This document shows positions 8,480-19,484 of a DNA stretch of 39,810 nt, piece by piece. A program made the position numbers and the translations under genes. Below the pieces are notes generated by a model, which saw nothing but the letters and a program-made list of their open reading frames with translations, had not been told where the DNA came from and did not search any database. Within the stretch, counting starts at the first letter, position 1; every line of letters begins with the position of its first letter. Source of the stretch: Sulfuritalea sp. (GTDB taxonomy: Bacteria; Pseudomonadota; Gammaproteobacteria; Burkholderiales; Rhodocyclaceae); contig JALHPU010000036.1 in NCBI GenBank assembly GCA_022842325.1, positions 1-39,810 on the forward strand, given 5' to 3'.

Positions 8480-9733
8480 ATGACACCCGCACCGCTCGAT
8501 CCCGCCCGCGAACGCATGCTGCTGCTGACCCTGGCCGGCATCCAGTTCGCCCACATCCTCGACTTCATGATCATGATGCCGCTCGGTCCGATCCTGATGC
8601 AGGAACTCGGCGTCGGCACCCACGAGTTCGGCCTGCTGGTTTCCTCCTACACCTTCTCCGCCGCCTTCACCGGCCTCCTGGCGGCGATGTTCGTCGACCG
8701 CTTCGAGCGCAAGCGCCTGCTGCTGACCATGTTCGCCCTGTTCGCCGTGGCCACGCTGGCCTGCGGCCTGGCGCCGGGCTACTGGACGCTGCTGGCGGCG
8801 CGCGGTACCGCCGGCGCCTTCGGCGGCGTGCTCGGCTCGATGGTGCAGACCATGGTCGGTGACCTGATCCCCTTCGAGCGCCGCGGCCGCGCCAGCGGCA
8901 CCATCATGTCGGCCTTCTCGCTGTCCACCGTGGCCGGGGTGCCGCTCTCGCTGTATCTGGCCAACCACTTCGGCTGGCGCTTTCCGTTTTTCTTCATTGC
9001 GCTGCTGTCCTGCGGTTTCCTGCTGCTGGGCTGGAAGATGCTGCCGGCATTGCGCGGCCACCTGCCCGGCGCCATCGTCTCCGAAACCGAACGCGCGCAT
9101 CCGCTGGCGGCGATGGCCGCCGTGCTGCGCGACGCCAACCACCTGCGGGCGTTGCTGTTCATGGCCCTGATCATGTTTTCCGGCTTCAGCGTGATTCCCT
9201 ACATCACCATCTATGTCACGGCCAATGTCGGTATCCGCCAGGAAGACATTCCGCTGATCTATCTGTTCGGCGGCACCGCCACTTTCTTCACCTCGCGCCT
9301 GATCGGCCGCCTGGCCGATGCCCACGGCAAGATCCGCGTCTACCGCTGGATGGCACTGTGCTCGATGCTGCCGCTGCTGATGCAGACCCACCTCGGGCCG
9401 GTGCCGCTGTGGCTGATGATTTTCTGGTCGACCGTGTTCTTCATCTTCGTCCCGGGGCGCATGGTGCCGGCCATGGCCATCGTCACCTCCGCCGTGCAGC
9501 CACGCCTGCGCGGCACCTTCCTGTCGATGAACGGCGCGGTGCAGCAACTGGCCTCGGGCGCCGCGTCTTATCTGGGCGGGGCGATGATCGCCGCCGATGC
9601 CTCGGGGCGCATCGTTGGCTACGGCAATGTCGGCTGGCTGGCGGTCGGCGCCACTGTCATCGCGATGTTGTTCGTTGGCCAGATCCACCTGCACGGGGCC
9701 GCAGCGCCGGCCGAGAAAATGCCGTCGGCCTGA
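8480..9733 (+). CDS. MFS transporter, drug/metabolite exporter type
   Basis: This 417-residue protein has about 12 hydrophobic segments. The family loop between helices 2 and 3 is present (MFVDRFERKRLLL), as is the central loop separating two six-helix halves. It resembles DHA1/AraJ-like exporters. It follows lysR by 36 bp on the same strand and probably shares its regulation, exporting the compound or its detoxified form. The substrate cannot be told from sequence. Confidence 0.85.
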   Translation: MTPAPLDPARERMLLLTLAGIQFAHILDFMIMMPLGPILMQELGVGTHEFGLLVSSYTFSAAFTGLLAAMFVDRFERKRLLLTMFALFAVATLACGLAPGYWTLLAARGTAGAFGGVLGSMVQTMVGDLIPFERRGRASGTIMSAFSLSTVAGVPLSLYLANHFGWRFPFFFIALLSCGFLLLGWKMLPALRGHLPGAIVSETERAHPLAAMAAVLRDANHLRALLFMALIMFSGFSVIPYITIYVTANVGIRQEDIPLIYLFGGTATFFTSRLIGRLADAHGKIRVYRWMALCSMLPLLMQTHLGPVPLWLMIFWSTVFFIFVPGRMVPAMAIVTSAVQPRLRGTFLSMNGAVQQLASGAASYLGGAMIAADASGRIVGYGNVGWLAVGATVIAMLFVGQIHLHGAAAPAEKMPSA

Positions 9734-9753
9734 ATGAGAACACGCACTAGCGC

Positions 9754-12414
9754 CTAGTGTTTTTCGCCTTCGCGCAACTGCAGGCACAGCGCCACCGTGC
9801 CCATGTCCGATCCGGTCTTCAGTGAAAAGCCCAGCTCGCGCGCCAGATGCTGCATGCGCAGATTGGCGCCCAGGGTTTCGCCGCACAGCTTGCCGGTGCC
9901 GCGGCTGCGGCAGTAATCGACGATGCTCTGCAACAGCAGGCGTCCGAGCCCCTTGCCCTTCATGTCGGAGCGCACCACGATGGCAAAGTCGGCCACGGCG
10001 TTGTCCGGATCGGCGACCACGCGAACTTCGCCCAGCGAGCGCTCGATGCCGTCGCCGTCGCGCTCGATCGCCACCAGCGCCATCTCGCGGTCGTAGTCGA
10101 TCTGGGTAAAGCGGGCGAGCTGGGAGCGCGGCAGTTTGTGCATGGTGCCGAAGAAACGCATGCGCGCATCTTCCGCATCGAGCGAGGCGATCAGGTCGGC
10201 CAGCGTGGTCTCGTCCTCGGGCCGGATCGGCCGGATCAGCAGGCGGCGTCCCTGCCACTCCAGCGCCTGTTCCAGTTCGCGCGGATAGGGCCGAATCGCG
10301 AAGCGGCGCAAGCCGAGCCGGCGACCGCGCTTTTCGACGCGGATGCGGGCAGCGAAGACCCGCACGCCCGCGGCGTCGACCTGCAGCGGATCGAGCTCGA
10401 GGCCGGTCACCTGGTCGAGGTCGGTCAGCAACTGCGACAGGCGCACCAGTACCGCCTCCAGCGCGACGTGCTGCGCGTCACTGGCCTCGGCGGCGAATCT
10501 GCTGCGTGCCACCAGATCCTGCGCCAGTGCCCGGTTCAACGGCGGCAGTGCGACCACCAGATCATCGGCGCGGCCGCCGGCCGATGCGGGACCGAGAAAA
10601 ATCACCGGCCCGAAAATCGGGTCGTCGGCCACGCCGACCCGGAGCGCGACGCTGCCGCCGCGGGCCGCACCGGGCCGCAGGCGGTAGCCGCTGATGCGCT
10701 GGCCGGGACGTTGCTCCCGTGCGCTGCCGCGCAGATTGCGCACCGCGACGCGGATGTCGGACGGCGAGCGCAGTCCGGTGGCCATCGCGCCGAATTCGCC
10801 GTTGCTGCTCAGCGCCAGGCCGAGGTCCACCGGATAGCCGATTTCATCGGCGGCCAGGATCGCCGCATCGACGCTGCCCGCCAACGGATACTCCGCCGCA
10901 TCGATGCCATAGGCCTCCAGCAGCGAGCGCGCCAGGTGCGCCGGCAGGGTGTCGGCGCCGAGTTCGATCGCCGCGGCGACGACCTCGCGCGCGCGCGCGA
11001 CATCGGCACTGAAATCCTCGGCCACCGATGGCGGCATCTGCAGCAGCAATGCCCGATTGCGCTCGTAATTGACGATGCCGCCGAATATGGCAATGGCTTT
11101 TTCCGGCGAGTCGTGGCTCAACACCCCATGTGCCGCCGCGATGCGTTGCGCTTCGAGCATGTCGCTGCCGCCGACCCAGCAGGTGAACACGTTGCGCTCG
11201 GCGCGCTGCGCCACTTCGCAAATGGCCGTGGCAACCGCCGCGCTTGCGGCAAAGGGCGAGGGCGAACAGACCGTCAGTATCGCGTCGGTGCCCGGGTCGG
11301 CGAGCACGGCCTCCAGCGCAGCGGCCCAATCGGCCGGCGTGATGTCGGCCGGCAGGGCCACCGGATTGCCTTCTGGCGCGCCCTTGTGCAGGAGTGCCGC
11401 AAGCTTCTGCGCGGTTTCATGCGACAGCGTCGCCAGCCGACCGCCGGAATGCAGCAGCGCGTCCGCGGCGATCTGTCCCAGGCCGCGGCCATTGGCGACG
11501 ATGCTCAGGCGGTTGCCCGCCATCGGGCGTACCCGTGCCATAGCCTCGGCGGCGTCGAACATGTCCTCCAGGGTATCGATGCGGATCCAGCCGGCGCGGC
11601 GCAATGCCGCGTCGTAGACATCGTCCGCGGTGAACGGCCGGCTTGAGGCGCGTTTGCCCTCGTTGCCGCCGTTGCCGCTACGGTTACGTATGGCGACCAC
11701 CGGTTTGTTGCGCGCCGCGGCACGCGCCGCCGACATGAACTTGCGTCCGCCGGCGACGGTTTCGAATTGGACCAGGATGGCTTCGGTGTCGGGATCCGCC
11801 GCGAGCCAGTCGAGCGCATCGGCCAGGTCGATGTCGATGCCGGCGCCCAGGTGCAGTACCGACGAAAAGCCGATGCCCTTGCTGCCGGCACGATCGAGTA
11901 CGGCCGCGGCGATCGAGGCCGACTGGGTGACCAGGGCGATCTTGCCGCAGGTTGCGCTGACCGGGGCGATGCTGGCGTTGAGTCCGCTGGCGGGAACCAC
12001 GACGCCGCCGCTGCCGGGTCCCAGCACGCGCATCAGCCAGGGCCGCGCCGCCTCGAGGATGGACTGGCGCACTTTCAGCAACTGGCTGCTGTTCATGCGG
12101 GTTCGCATCGATGGCCCGACGATCACGGCACGCGTGCCGCGGGCGCCGAGCTGGCTTATGATCTGCGGCACATCGCCGAGGGCGGCGCAGATGACCGCCA
12201 GATCCGGCGCCACCTCAAGCTCATCGATGTGCACGTGGGCGGCGATGCCCAGCAGGGAATGCTTCTTTACCGTGACCGGAATGACGGGCCCGGAAAATCC
12301 CCCTGCGGCGAGGTTGCGCAATACGACCTCGGCGTAGCGTTTTCGTGCGTCGAGCGCAGCGACCACCGCGACCGACTGCGGACGGAAGAGGAATTCCAGG
12401 TTGCGAACTGTCAT
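9754..12414 (-). CDS. Protein lysine acetyltransferase, Pat/YfiQ type (acyl-CoA-synthetase-like + GNAT)
   Basis: The 886-residue protein has the full PatZ/Pat architecture. It starts with an ADP-forming acyl-CoA-synthetase-like region: CoA-binding fold at 1-130, succinyl-CoA-ligase-like at 150-290, and an ATP-grasp-like region at about 480-700. A C-terminal GNAT domain spans about 720-880, with the acetyl-CoA loop RSDMKGKGLGRLLL. Such proteins acetylate AMP-forming acyl-CoA synthetases such as Acs. Where active ADP-forming synthetases have the phospho-His in a Ser-Ser-His-Thr-Gly context, this protein reads SSRPF (Arg259), so the synthetase part is probably a CoA sensor only, as described for Pat. 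It lies downstream of mscL on the same strand but 188 bp away, so it probably has its own promoter. Confidence 0.88.
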   Translation of the reverse strand: MTVRNLEFLFRPQSVAVVAALDARKRYAEVVLRNLAAGGFSGPVIPVTVKKHSLLGIAAHVHIDELEVAPDLAVICAALGDVPQIISQLGARGTRAVIVGPSMRTRMNSSQLLKVRQSILEAARPWLMRVLGPGSGGVVVPASGLNASIAPVSATCGKIALVTQSASIAAAVLDRAGSKGIGFSSVLHLGAGIDIDLADALDWLAADPDTEAILVQFETVAGGRKFMSAARAAARNKPVVAIRNRSGNGGNEGKRASSRPFTADDVYDAALRRAGWIRIDTLEDMFDAAEAMARVRPMAGNRLSIVANGRGLGQIAADALLHSGGRLATLSHETAQKLAALLHKGAPEGNPVALPADITPADWAAALEAVLADPGTDAILTVCSPSPFAASAAVATAICEVAQRAERNVFTCWVGGSDMLEAQRIAAAHGVLSHDSPEKAIAIFGGIVNYERNRALLLQMPPSVAEDFSADVARAREVVAAAIELGADTLPAHLARSLLEAYGIDAAEYPLAGSVDAAILAADEIGYPVDLGLALSSNGEFGAMATGLRSPSDIRVAVRNLRGSAREQRPGQRISGYRLRPGAARGGSVALRVGVADDPIFGPVIFLGPASAGGRADDLVVALPPLNRALAQDLVARSRFAAEASDAQHVALEAVLVRLSQLLTDLDQVTGLELDPLQVDAAGVRVFAARIRVEKRGRRLGLRRFAIRPYPRELEQALEWQGRRLLIRPIRPEDETTLADLIASLDAEDARMRFFGTMHKLPRSQLARFTQIDYDREMALVAIERDGDGIERSLGEVRVVADPDNAVADFAIVVRSDMKGKGLGRLLLQSIVDYCRSRGTGKLCGETLGANLRMQHLARELGFSLKTGSDMGTVALCLQLREGEKH

Positions 12415-12602
12415 TTTTCTTGTGTCTCCCTGGGGCAGCGGGGAGCGGATGCCGGCGAATCAGTGCGCGCCCTTGCGGCGCGGGAGTACGGCAATTGTGC
12501 CATAACAGCGGCATAAGGCATGTCGTCGCGCGCGCTCCTGAACCTCGCGGGCAGGCAGGAGCGTGTGCCGTGAATGTGCGGCGACGGTTTGCCGCCTGCG
12601 AC
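12415..12602. other. Gap between pat and mscL
   Basis: No open gene is visible here. The mscL-proximal end holds a GCGGC/GCCGC hairpin near 12580-12597, a weak terminator candidate for mscL. The rest should carry the pat promoter, and an SD-like GGGAG precedes the pat start. Confidence 0.4.
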
Positions 12603-13031
12603 CTATTTCTTCAGCGCGTCGCGAATCTCGCGCAGCAGCAGCACGTCCTCGGGCGTGGCGGCGGGCGGCGCGGGCGGGGCATTCTTTTTCAGGCGGTTGA
12701 TCTGCTTGACCATGATGAAGATGATGAACGCCAGAATGACGAAGTTGATCGCCACCGTGATGAAGTTGCCATAGGCGAACAGCGGGACTCCGGCCTTGGT
12801 CAGGGCGTCGTAGGTCATGGCGCCCTTGTAGTCCGCCGGCGGGCTCGCCAGCATGATGAAGAAGCTGGAGAAGTCCAGTCCGCCGATGATCCGGCCGACA
12901 ATCGGCATGATCAGGTCCTTGACGATGGATTCGACGATCTTGCCGAACGCCGCGCCGATGATCACGCCGACCGCGAGGTCGACCACATTGCCCTTGATCG
13001 CGAACTCCTTGAACTCGGACACGATGCTCAT
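12603..13031 (-). CDS. mscL: Large-conductance mechanosensitive channel MscL
   Basis: The 142-residue protein starts with the family signature: [20 protein letters not shown] (N-terminal amphipathic helix plus TM1), then [19 protein letters not shown]2 follows ([20 protein letters not shown]), then a charged cytoplasmic helix ending [12 protein letters not shown]. It forms a homopentameric tension-gated pore of the inner membrane that releases solutes on osmotic downshock. The start follows a strong AAGGAGC site. Length and all landmarks are normal. Confidence 0.97.
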   Translation of the reverse strand: MSIVSEFKEFAIKGNVVDLAVGVIIGAAFGKIVESIVKDLIMPIVGRIIGGLDFSSFFIMLASPPADYKGAMTYDALTKAGVPLFAYGNFITVAINFVILAFIIFIMVKQINRLKKNAPPAPPAATPEDVLLLREIRDALKK

Positions 13032-13075
13032 GGTGATTGCTCCTTTTTGAAATAGCGGGAAGATCGGTGGCTGGA

Positions 13076-13714
13076 TCAGGCGCGGTCGCCGACGAAGGGG
13101 TTGCTGCGGCGTTCCTCACCGAAAGTGGACATCGGACCGTGGCCGGAGATGAATTCGACATCATCGCCCAGCGGCCAGAGTTTGTGCCTGATCGAGTCGA
13201 TCAGGGTCTGGTAGTTGCCGCGCGGAAAGTCGGTGCGGCCGATGCTGCCGGCAAACAGCACGTCGCCGACCAGGGCGAGCTTCGACGGGGCGTGATAGAA
13301 GACCACATGGCCCGGCGTGTGGCCGGGGGTGTACAGCACCTGCAGGGTCTCGTTGCCGACCGTGACGGTGTCGCCGTCCTCGAGCCAGCGATTCGGCGTG
13401 AAGGCTTGCGCCAGCGGGAAGCCGAAGCTGCGGCTTTGCGCCACCAGCTGGTCGATCCAGAAACTTTCTTCGCGTTGCGGGCCTTCGATCGGCACGCCGA
13501 TGCGCTGCGCCAGTTCGCCGGCGCCGCCGGCATGGTCGATGTGGCCGTGGGTCAGCAGGATCTTCTCCACGCTGACGCCGAGCCGCGCCGCGGTATCCAG
13601 CAGGTGTTCGATGTCGCCGCCCGGATCGACGAAAGCGCCTTTCATGGTTTCGGTGCACCAGAGCAGCGTGCAGTTTTGTTCGAACGGGGTGACCGGAATG
13701 ATGCGGTACTTCAT
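13076..13714 (-). CDS. MBL-fold hydrolase, glyoxalase II-like (YcbL type)
   Basis: The 212-residue protein carries the metallo-beta-lactamase metal motif [10 protein letters not shown]. Further metal ligands follow in [29 protein letters not shown] and [13 protein letters not shown]. The compact size and the SIGRTD motif match YcbL-type (type II) glyoxalase II/persulfide-dioxygenase-like hydrolases, which cleave S-lactoylglutathione or related thioesters. I chose ATG 13714, preceded by AGGAG, over a TTG two codons upstream. It is in line with the histidine kinase gene upstream (37 bp), but any functional link is unclear. Confidence 0.85.
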   Translation of the reverse strand: MKYRIIPVTPFEQNCTLLWCTETMKGAFVDPGGDIEHLLDTAARLGVSVEKILLTHGHIDHAGGAGELAQRIGVPIEGPQREESFWIDQLVAQSRSFGFPLAQAFTPNRWLEDGDTVTVGNETLQVLYTPGHTPGHVVFYHAPSKLALVGDVLFAGSIGRTDFPRGNYQTLIDSIRHKLWPLGDDVEFISGHGPMSTFGEERRSNPFVGDRA

Positions 13715-13751
13715 GGGCAAGGCTCCTGGGCGCCGGGGCGGCGCAAGAATT

Positions 13752-16139
<2,388 letters not shown>

Positions 16140-16149
16140 TCGATTCTCC

Positions 16150-17685
16150 TCAGTGTGCCAGGCCGCGCCGGTATTGCACTGCCTCTGCAATATGCGAAGT
16201 ACTCAGCGGCGCGCCATCGGGTATGCCCGCCAGGTCGGCGATCGTGCGCGCCACCTTGAGGATGCGATGATAAGCCCGCGCGGTGAGTCCGAGTTGCTGC
16301 ATCGCGCGCTTCAGCAGGGCCGCGCCACCGCAGTCGGGCAGGCAGTGCAGCTCCACTTCGGCGGCGGTCAGCAGCGCGTTGGCCTTGCCCTGGCGTGTCT
16401 GCTGTCGTGCGCGTGCTGCGGTCACGCGCGCGCGCACCGTGGCCGAGGCTTCGCCGTCGCCGCGCGCGGCAAGATCGGCCGCGTCGACCGCCGGCACGTT
16501 GAGCATCAGGTCGATGCGGTCGAGCAACGGCCCGGAGAGCTTGCCGCGGTAACGCGCGACCTGATCCGGCGTGCAGCGGCACTTGCCGTCGGCAGCGCCG
16601 AGCCAGCCGCAGGGACAGGGGTTCATTGCCGCCACCAGCTGAAAGCGCGCCGGGAATACCGCGCGGCGCGCGGCGCGGGCGATGTGGATGTGGCCGGTTT
16701 CCAGCGGTTCGCGCAGGGCTTCCAGCACGCCGCGCTGGAACTCGGGCAGTTCGTCGAGAAACAGCGCGCCATTGTGCGCCAGCGAAATCTCGCCCGGCTG
16801 CGGCGTACCGCCACCGCCAACCAGCGCGGCGCTGGACGCCGAGTGATGCGGAGCGCGAAACGGGCGCTGGTTCCACTGCGCCATGCGGAAACTGCCGGCC
16901 AGCGAATGCACCGCCGCGCTTTCCAGCGCCTCGATCGCCGTCATCGGCGGCAACAGGCCGGGCAGCCGCTGCGCCAGCATCGATTTTCCGGCGCCGGGCG
17001 GCCCGCTCATCAGGAGTGAATGCCCACCTGCCGCGGCGACTTCGAGGGCCCGCTTGGCCGGCGCCTGGCCCTTGACGTCGGACAGGTCGGGGTAGTGTGC
17101 AAGAGTCGGCGCTGGCGCCACGGCGAAGGGCGCCAGCAGTTCGCGGCCGGCAAGGTGGGCGCAGACCTGCAGCAGGTTCTGCGCCGGCAGGATGTTCATG
17201 CCCGGGATCAGTGCGGCTTCCGGGGCGCTGGCCAGCGGCAGGACGAAGGCGCGCGCCGCGCTGTGTTCAGTGTCGTGCCAAGGCCCGGCTTCCTGGCGGA
17301 TCGCGGCGCACATCGCGAGCGTGCCGCGCACCGCGCGCAGTTCGCCCGAGAGCGCGAGTTCGCCGACGAATTCATGGGCGTCGAGGTCGCTCGCCTTGAA
17401 CTGCCCGGCGGCGATCAGGATGCCCAGCGCGATCGGCAGGTCGAAGCGGCCCGACTCCTTGGGCAGATCGGCCGGTGCGAGGTTGACGGTGATGCGCCGC
17501 TGCGGAAACTCGAAGCCGCAGTTCTGGATCGCGGCGCGAACGCGGTCGCGCGCTTCCTTGACTTCGGTGTCGGGCAGGCCGACCAGGGTGAACGATGGCA
17601 GACCCGCCGCAAGATGGACTTCGACCGTCACTTCCGGGGCCGCGAGGCCTGCCAGCGCCCGCGAGCGGAGAACGGCGAGCGACAT
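16150..17685 (-). CDS. comM: ComM/YifB-family AAA+ ATPase (Mg-chelatase-like)
   Basis: The 511-residue protein has the N-terminal Lon-protease-like fold typical of YifB (AVRGTLAMCAAIRQE region). Walker A is GPPGAGKS (228-235), Walker B is in HNGALFLDELPEF, and the zinc-like cluster is NPCPCGWLGAADGKCRC. The C-terminal lid region contains LTARAYHRILKVARTIADL. ComM in naturally transformable bacteria is a hexameric helicase promoting branch migration during recombination of incoming DNA. It lies 8 bp downstream of ubiK on the same strand, an order commonly seen in beta- and gammaproteobacteria. Confidence 0.95.
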   Translation of the reverse strand: MSLAVLRSRALAGLAAPEVTVEVHLAAGLPSFTLVGLPDTEVKEARDRVRAAIQNCGFEFPQRRITVNLAPADLPKESGRFDLPIALGILIAAGQFKASDLDAHEFVGELALSGELRAVRGTLAMCAAIRQEAGPWHDTEHSAARAFVLPLASAPEAALIPGMNILPAQNLLQVCAHLAGRELLAPFAVAPAPTLAHYPDLSDVKGQAPAKRALEVAAAGGHSLLMSGPPGAGKSMLAQRLPGLLPPMTAIEALESAAVHSLAGSFRMAQWNQRPFRAPHHSASSAALVGGGGTPQPGEISLAHNGALFLDELPEFQRGVLEALREPLETGHIHIARAARRAVFPARFQLVAAMNPCPCGWLGAADGKCRCTPDQVARYRGKLSGPLLDRIDLMLNVPAVDAADLAARGDGEASATVRARVTAARARQQTRQGKANALLTAAEVELHCLPDCGGAALLKRAMQQLGLTARAYHRILKVARTIADLAGIPDGAPLSTSHIAEAVQYRRGLAH

Positions 17686-17693
17686 CTCGGACG

Positions 17694-17948
17694 TCAGGTC
17701 CGGCCGGGTGCGGGTGGGCTGCGGGTTTCCAGTTCGGCGACGCGCGTTTCGAGCGCCTCGAGTTTTGCGCGCGTGCGGGTCAGTACTTCGCGCTGCACAT
17801 CGAATTCCTCGCGGGTCACCAGATCCAGTTTGGCGAACAGGCCGGCGAGTGTGGCGCGCAGGTTCTTCTCGATGTCGCCGGCCGGTGTCGCCGCCAGCAG
17901 GGAGGACACGCGGGCGGACATTTCATCGAGCATTTTGGGATTGAGCAT
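17694..17948 (-). CDS. ubiK: Ubiquinone biosynthesis accessory factor UbiK (YqiC/BMFP family)
   Basis: This small 84-residue protein is almost entirely helical. It has an N-terminal amphipathic segment (MLDEMSARVSSLL), a DIEKNLRATLAGLFAKLDLVTREEFD core and a C-terminal coiled coil (LETRVAELETR). These match the BMFP/YqiC family, where UbiK assists the soluble Ubi complex in aerobic ubiquinone synthesis. It is the first gene of a likely ubiK-comM-kinase transcription unit and is divergent from the nitrogen-controlled operon. Confidence 0.9.
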   Translation of the reverse strand: MLNPKMLDEMSARVSSLLAATPAGDIEKNLRATLAGLFAKLDLVTREEFDVQREVLTRTRAKLEALETRVAELETRSPPAPGRT

Positions 17949-18021
17949 GGTGTTGGAGTGCCTTGGTTTGACGAAGAAAGTCTAGCACAGCGAGGCTGCA
18001 GGCCGGACCGGACCCCGGACT

Positions 18022-18038
18022 TGCACCACGTTGGTGCG
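18022..18038. promoter_or_regulatory. NtrC-type enhancer site (TGCACC-N5-GGTGCG)
   Basis: The dyad GCACC-N5-GGTGC matches the known NtrC operator (consensus close to TGCACC-N5-GGTGCA) with one mismatch in the outer base. It lies about 95 bp upstream of a sigma54 promoter, a typical enhancer distance. A second GGTGCG half-site at 18065-18070 may be a weaker partner site. Confidence 0.75.
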
Positions 18039-18132
18039 GCGCGCTTGCGCCGAGGGCTCGGTTTGGTGCGGCAGCTTCGATGTCGCATGGCGCATTGTTG
18101 CAAACTGTTTTATTAACAGAGGCTTAGCGGTC

Positions 18133-18148
18133 TGGCACGGTCTCTGCA
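18133..18148 (+). promoter_or_regulatory. Sigma54 (-24/-12) promoter
   Basis: TGGCACGGTCTCTGCA matches the TGGCAC-N5-TTGCA consensus except for one T-to-C. The invariant GG and GC are exactly 10 bp apart. It lies 44 bp before the Gcw_chp gene and would drive that gene, glnK and amtB under nitrogen limitation. Confidence 0.8.
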
Positions 18149-18191
18149 TAGAGCAAGCTGTAATTTTTCCATTCTTCCAAGGAGCATCATC

Positions 18192-19037
18192 ATGCGCAAA
18201 ACCCTGATCGCCGCCACCGTTGCTGGCCTCTTTTCCCTTCCGACCGTCGTCATGGCACAGGCTGCCGCACCGGCCAGTCCGCACACCTTCACCGGCAACC
18301 TCGGACTGGTCTCCAACTATGTTTTCCGCGGCATCAGCCAGTCCGCCGCCAAGCCTGCGATACAGGGCGGCGTCGACTACTCGCACTCGAGCGGCCTGTA
18401 TGCCGGAACCTGGGCGTCGAACGTGAACTGGGTGGCCGACAATTACGGCGGCGCCGGCCTGCCTTCGGCCTCGAACAGCGTCGAGATCGATGTCTATGGC
18501 GGCTACAAGGGCACGATCACCGGCGATATCGGCTTTGATCTCGGCCTCATCACTTACAACTACCCGGGCACCAATACCACCGTCGGCGGCACCTTCATCA
18601 AGCCGGACAGCACCGAGGTGTACGGCGCAGTGACGTGGAAGTGGCTGACCGTCAAGTACTCGCACTCGACCACCTCCCTGTTCGGCTGGAACAAGTTCGG
18701 CGGTACGGTCAACGACAAGACCGACGGCAGCGGCTATCTCGAAATCAACGGCGCCTTCGATCTCGGCAATGGCTGGGGCCTCAGCGCCCACGTCGGCGAT
18801 CAGAAGATCAAGGGTAACGGCCCGGCGTCCTACACCGACTACAAGCTCGGCGTGACCAAGGATGCAGGCTACGGCGTGTTCGGCCTGGCGTTGACCACGA
18901 CCGATTCGAAGGGAAGCTGCACCGCCGGTGCACCGACCACGGCCCAGGACGTTTACTGCTGGGGCACCGCGCCGGGCAAGTCGACCTATGACGCAGGCAA
19001 GTCGGCGGTGGTACTGAGCTTCTCCAAGACGTTCTGA
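18192..19037 (+). CDS. TorF-family putative porin (Gcw_chp)
   Basis: The 281-residue protein has a Sec signal peptide (LIAATVAGLFSLPTVVMAQA). The body is a beta-barrel of the Gcw_chp/TIGR02001 type, recognised by FTGNLGLVSNYVFRGISQS near the mature N terminus, the repeated Y-G-G-strand pattern and a terminal Phe. The gene has an AAGGAG ribosome site and is first in an operon with glnK and amtB behind an NtrC/sigma54 control region. This suggests an outer-membrane pore for ammonium or small nitrogen compounds made under nitrogen limitation; the substrate is an inference. Confidence 0.88.
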   Translation: MRKTLIAATVAGLFSLPTVVMAQAAAPASPHTFTGNLGLVSNYVFRGISQSAAKPAIQGGVDYSHSSGLYAGTWASNVNWVADNYGGAGLPSASNSVEIDVYGGYKGTITGDIGFDLGLITYNYPGTNTTVGGTFIKPDSTEVYGAVTWKWLTVKYSHSTTSLFGWNKFGGTVNDKTDGSGYLEINGAFDLGNGWGLSAHVGDQKIKGNGPASYTDYKLGVTKDAGYGVFGLALTTTDSKGSCTAGAPTTAQDVYCWGTAPGKSTYDAGKSAVVLSFSKTF

Positions 19038-19054
19038 TAGACAGATGAGTGAAA

Positions 19055-19088
19055 GTTCCGCCGGCGACCCGGCCGGCACCGGCGGAAC
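19055..19088 (+). promoter_or_regulatory. Intercistronic hairpin before glnK
   Basis: Ten-base arms GTTCCGCCGG and CCGGCGGAAC flank a 14-nt GC-rich loop between the porin stop and glnK. There is no T-run, so an mRNA-stabilising or processing element that sets different expression of the porin and glnK-amtB is more likely than a full terminator. Confidence 0.55.
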
Positions 19089-19112
19089 AGCGCAACCCCA
19101 ACCTCCCATTAA

Positions 19113-19466
<354 letters not shown>

Positions 19467-19484
19467 GCTCTCGGGAGATCTGAA

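Noticed and set aside
7514..10258. Long minus-strand frame (914 codons)
   Set aside because: Low-complexity His/Gln/Gly/Arg composition, antisense to lysR and the MFS gene, overlaps pat.
9847..11646. Plus-strand 599-codon frame
   Set aside because: Antisense to pat; no motifs.
16140..16190. Upstream TTG start for the hybrid kinase
   Set aside because: It would overlap comM by 41 bp without a ribosome site, while the TTG at 16139 has GAGGAG upstream.
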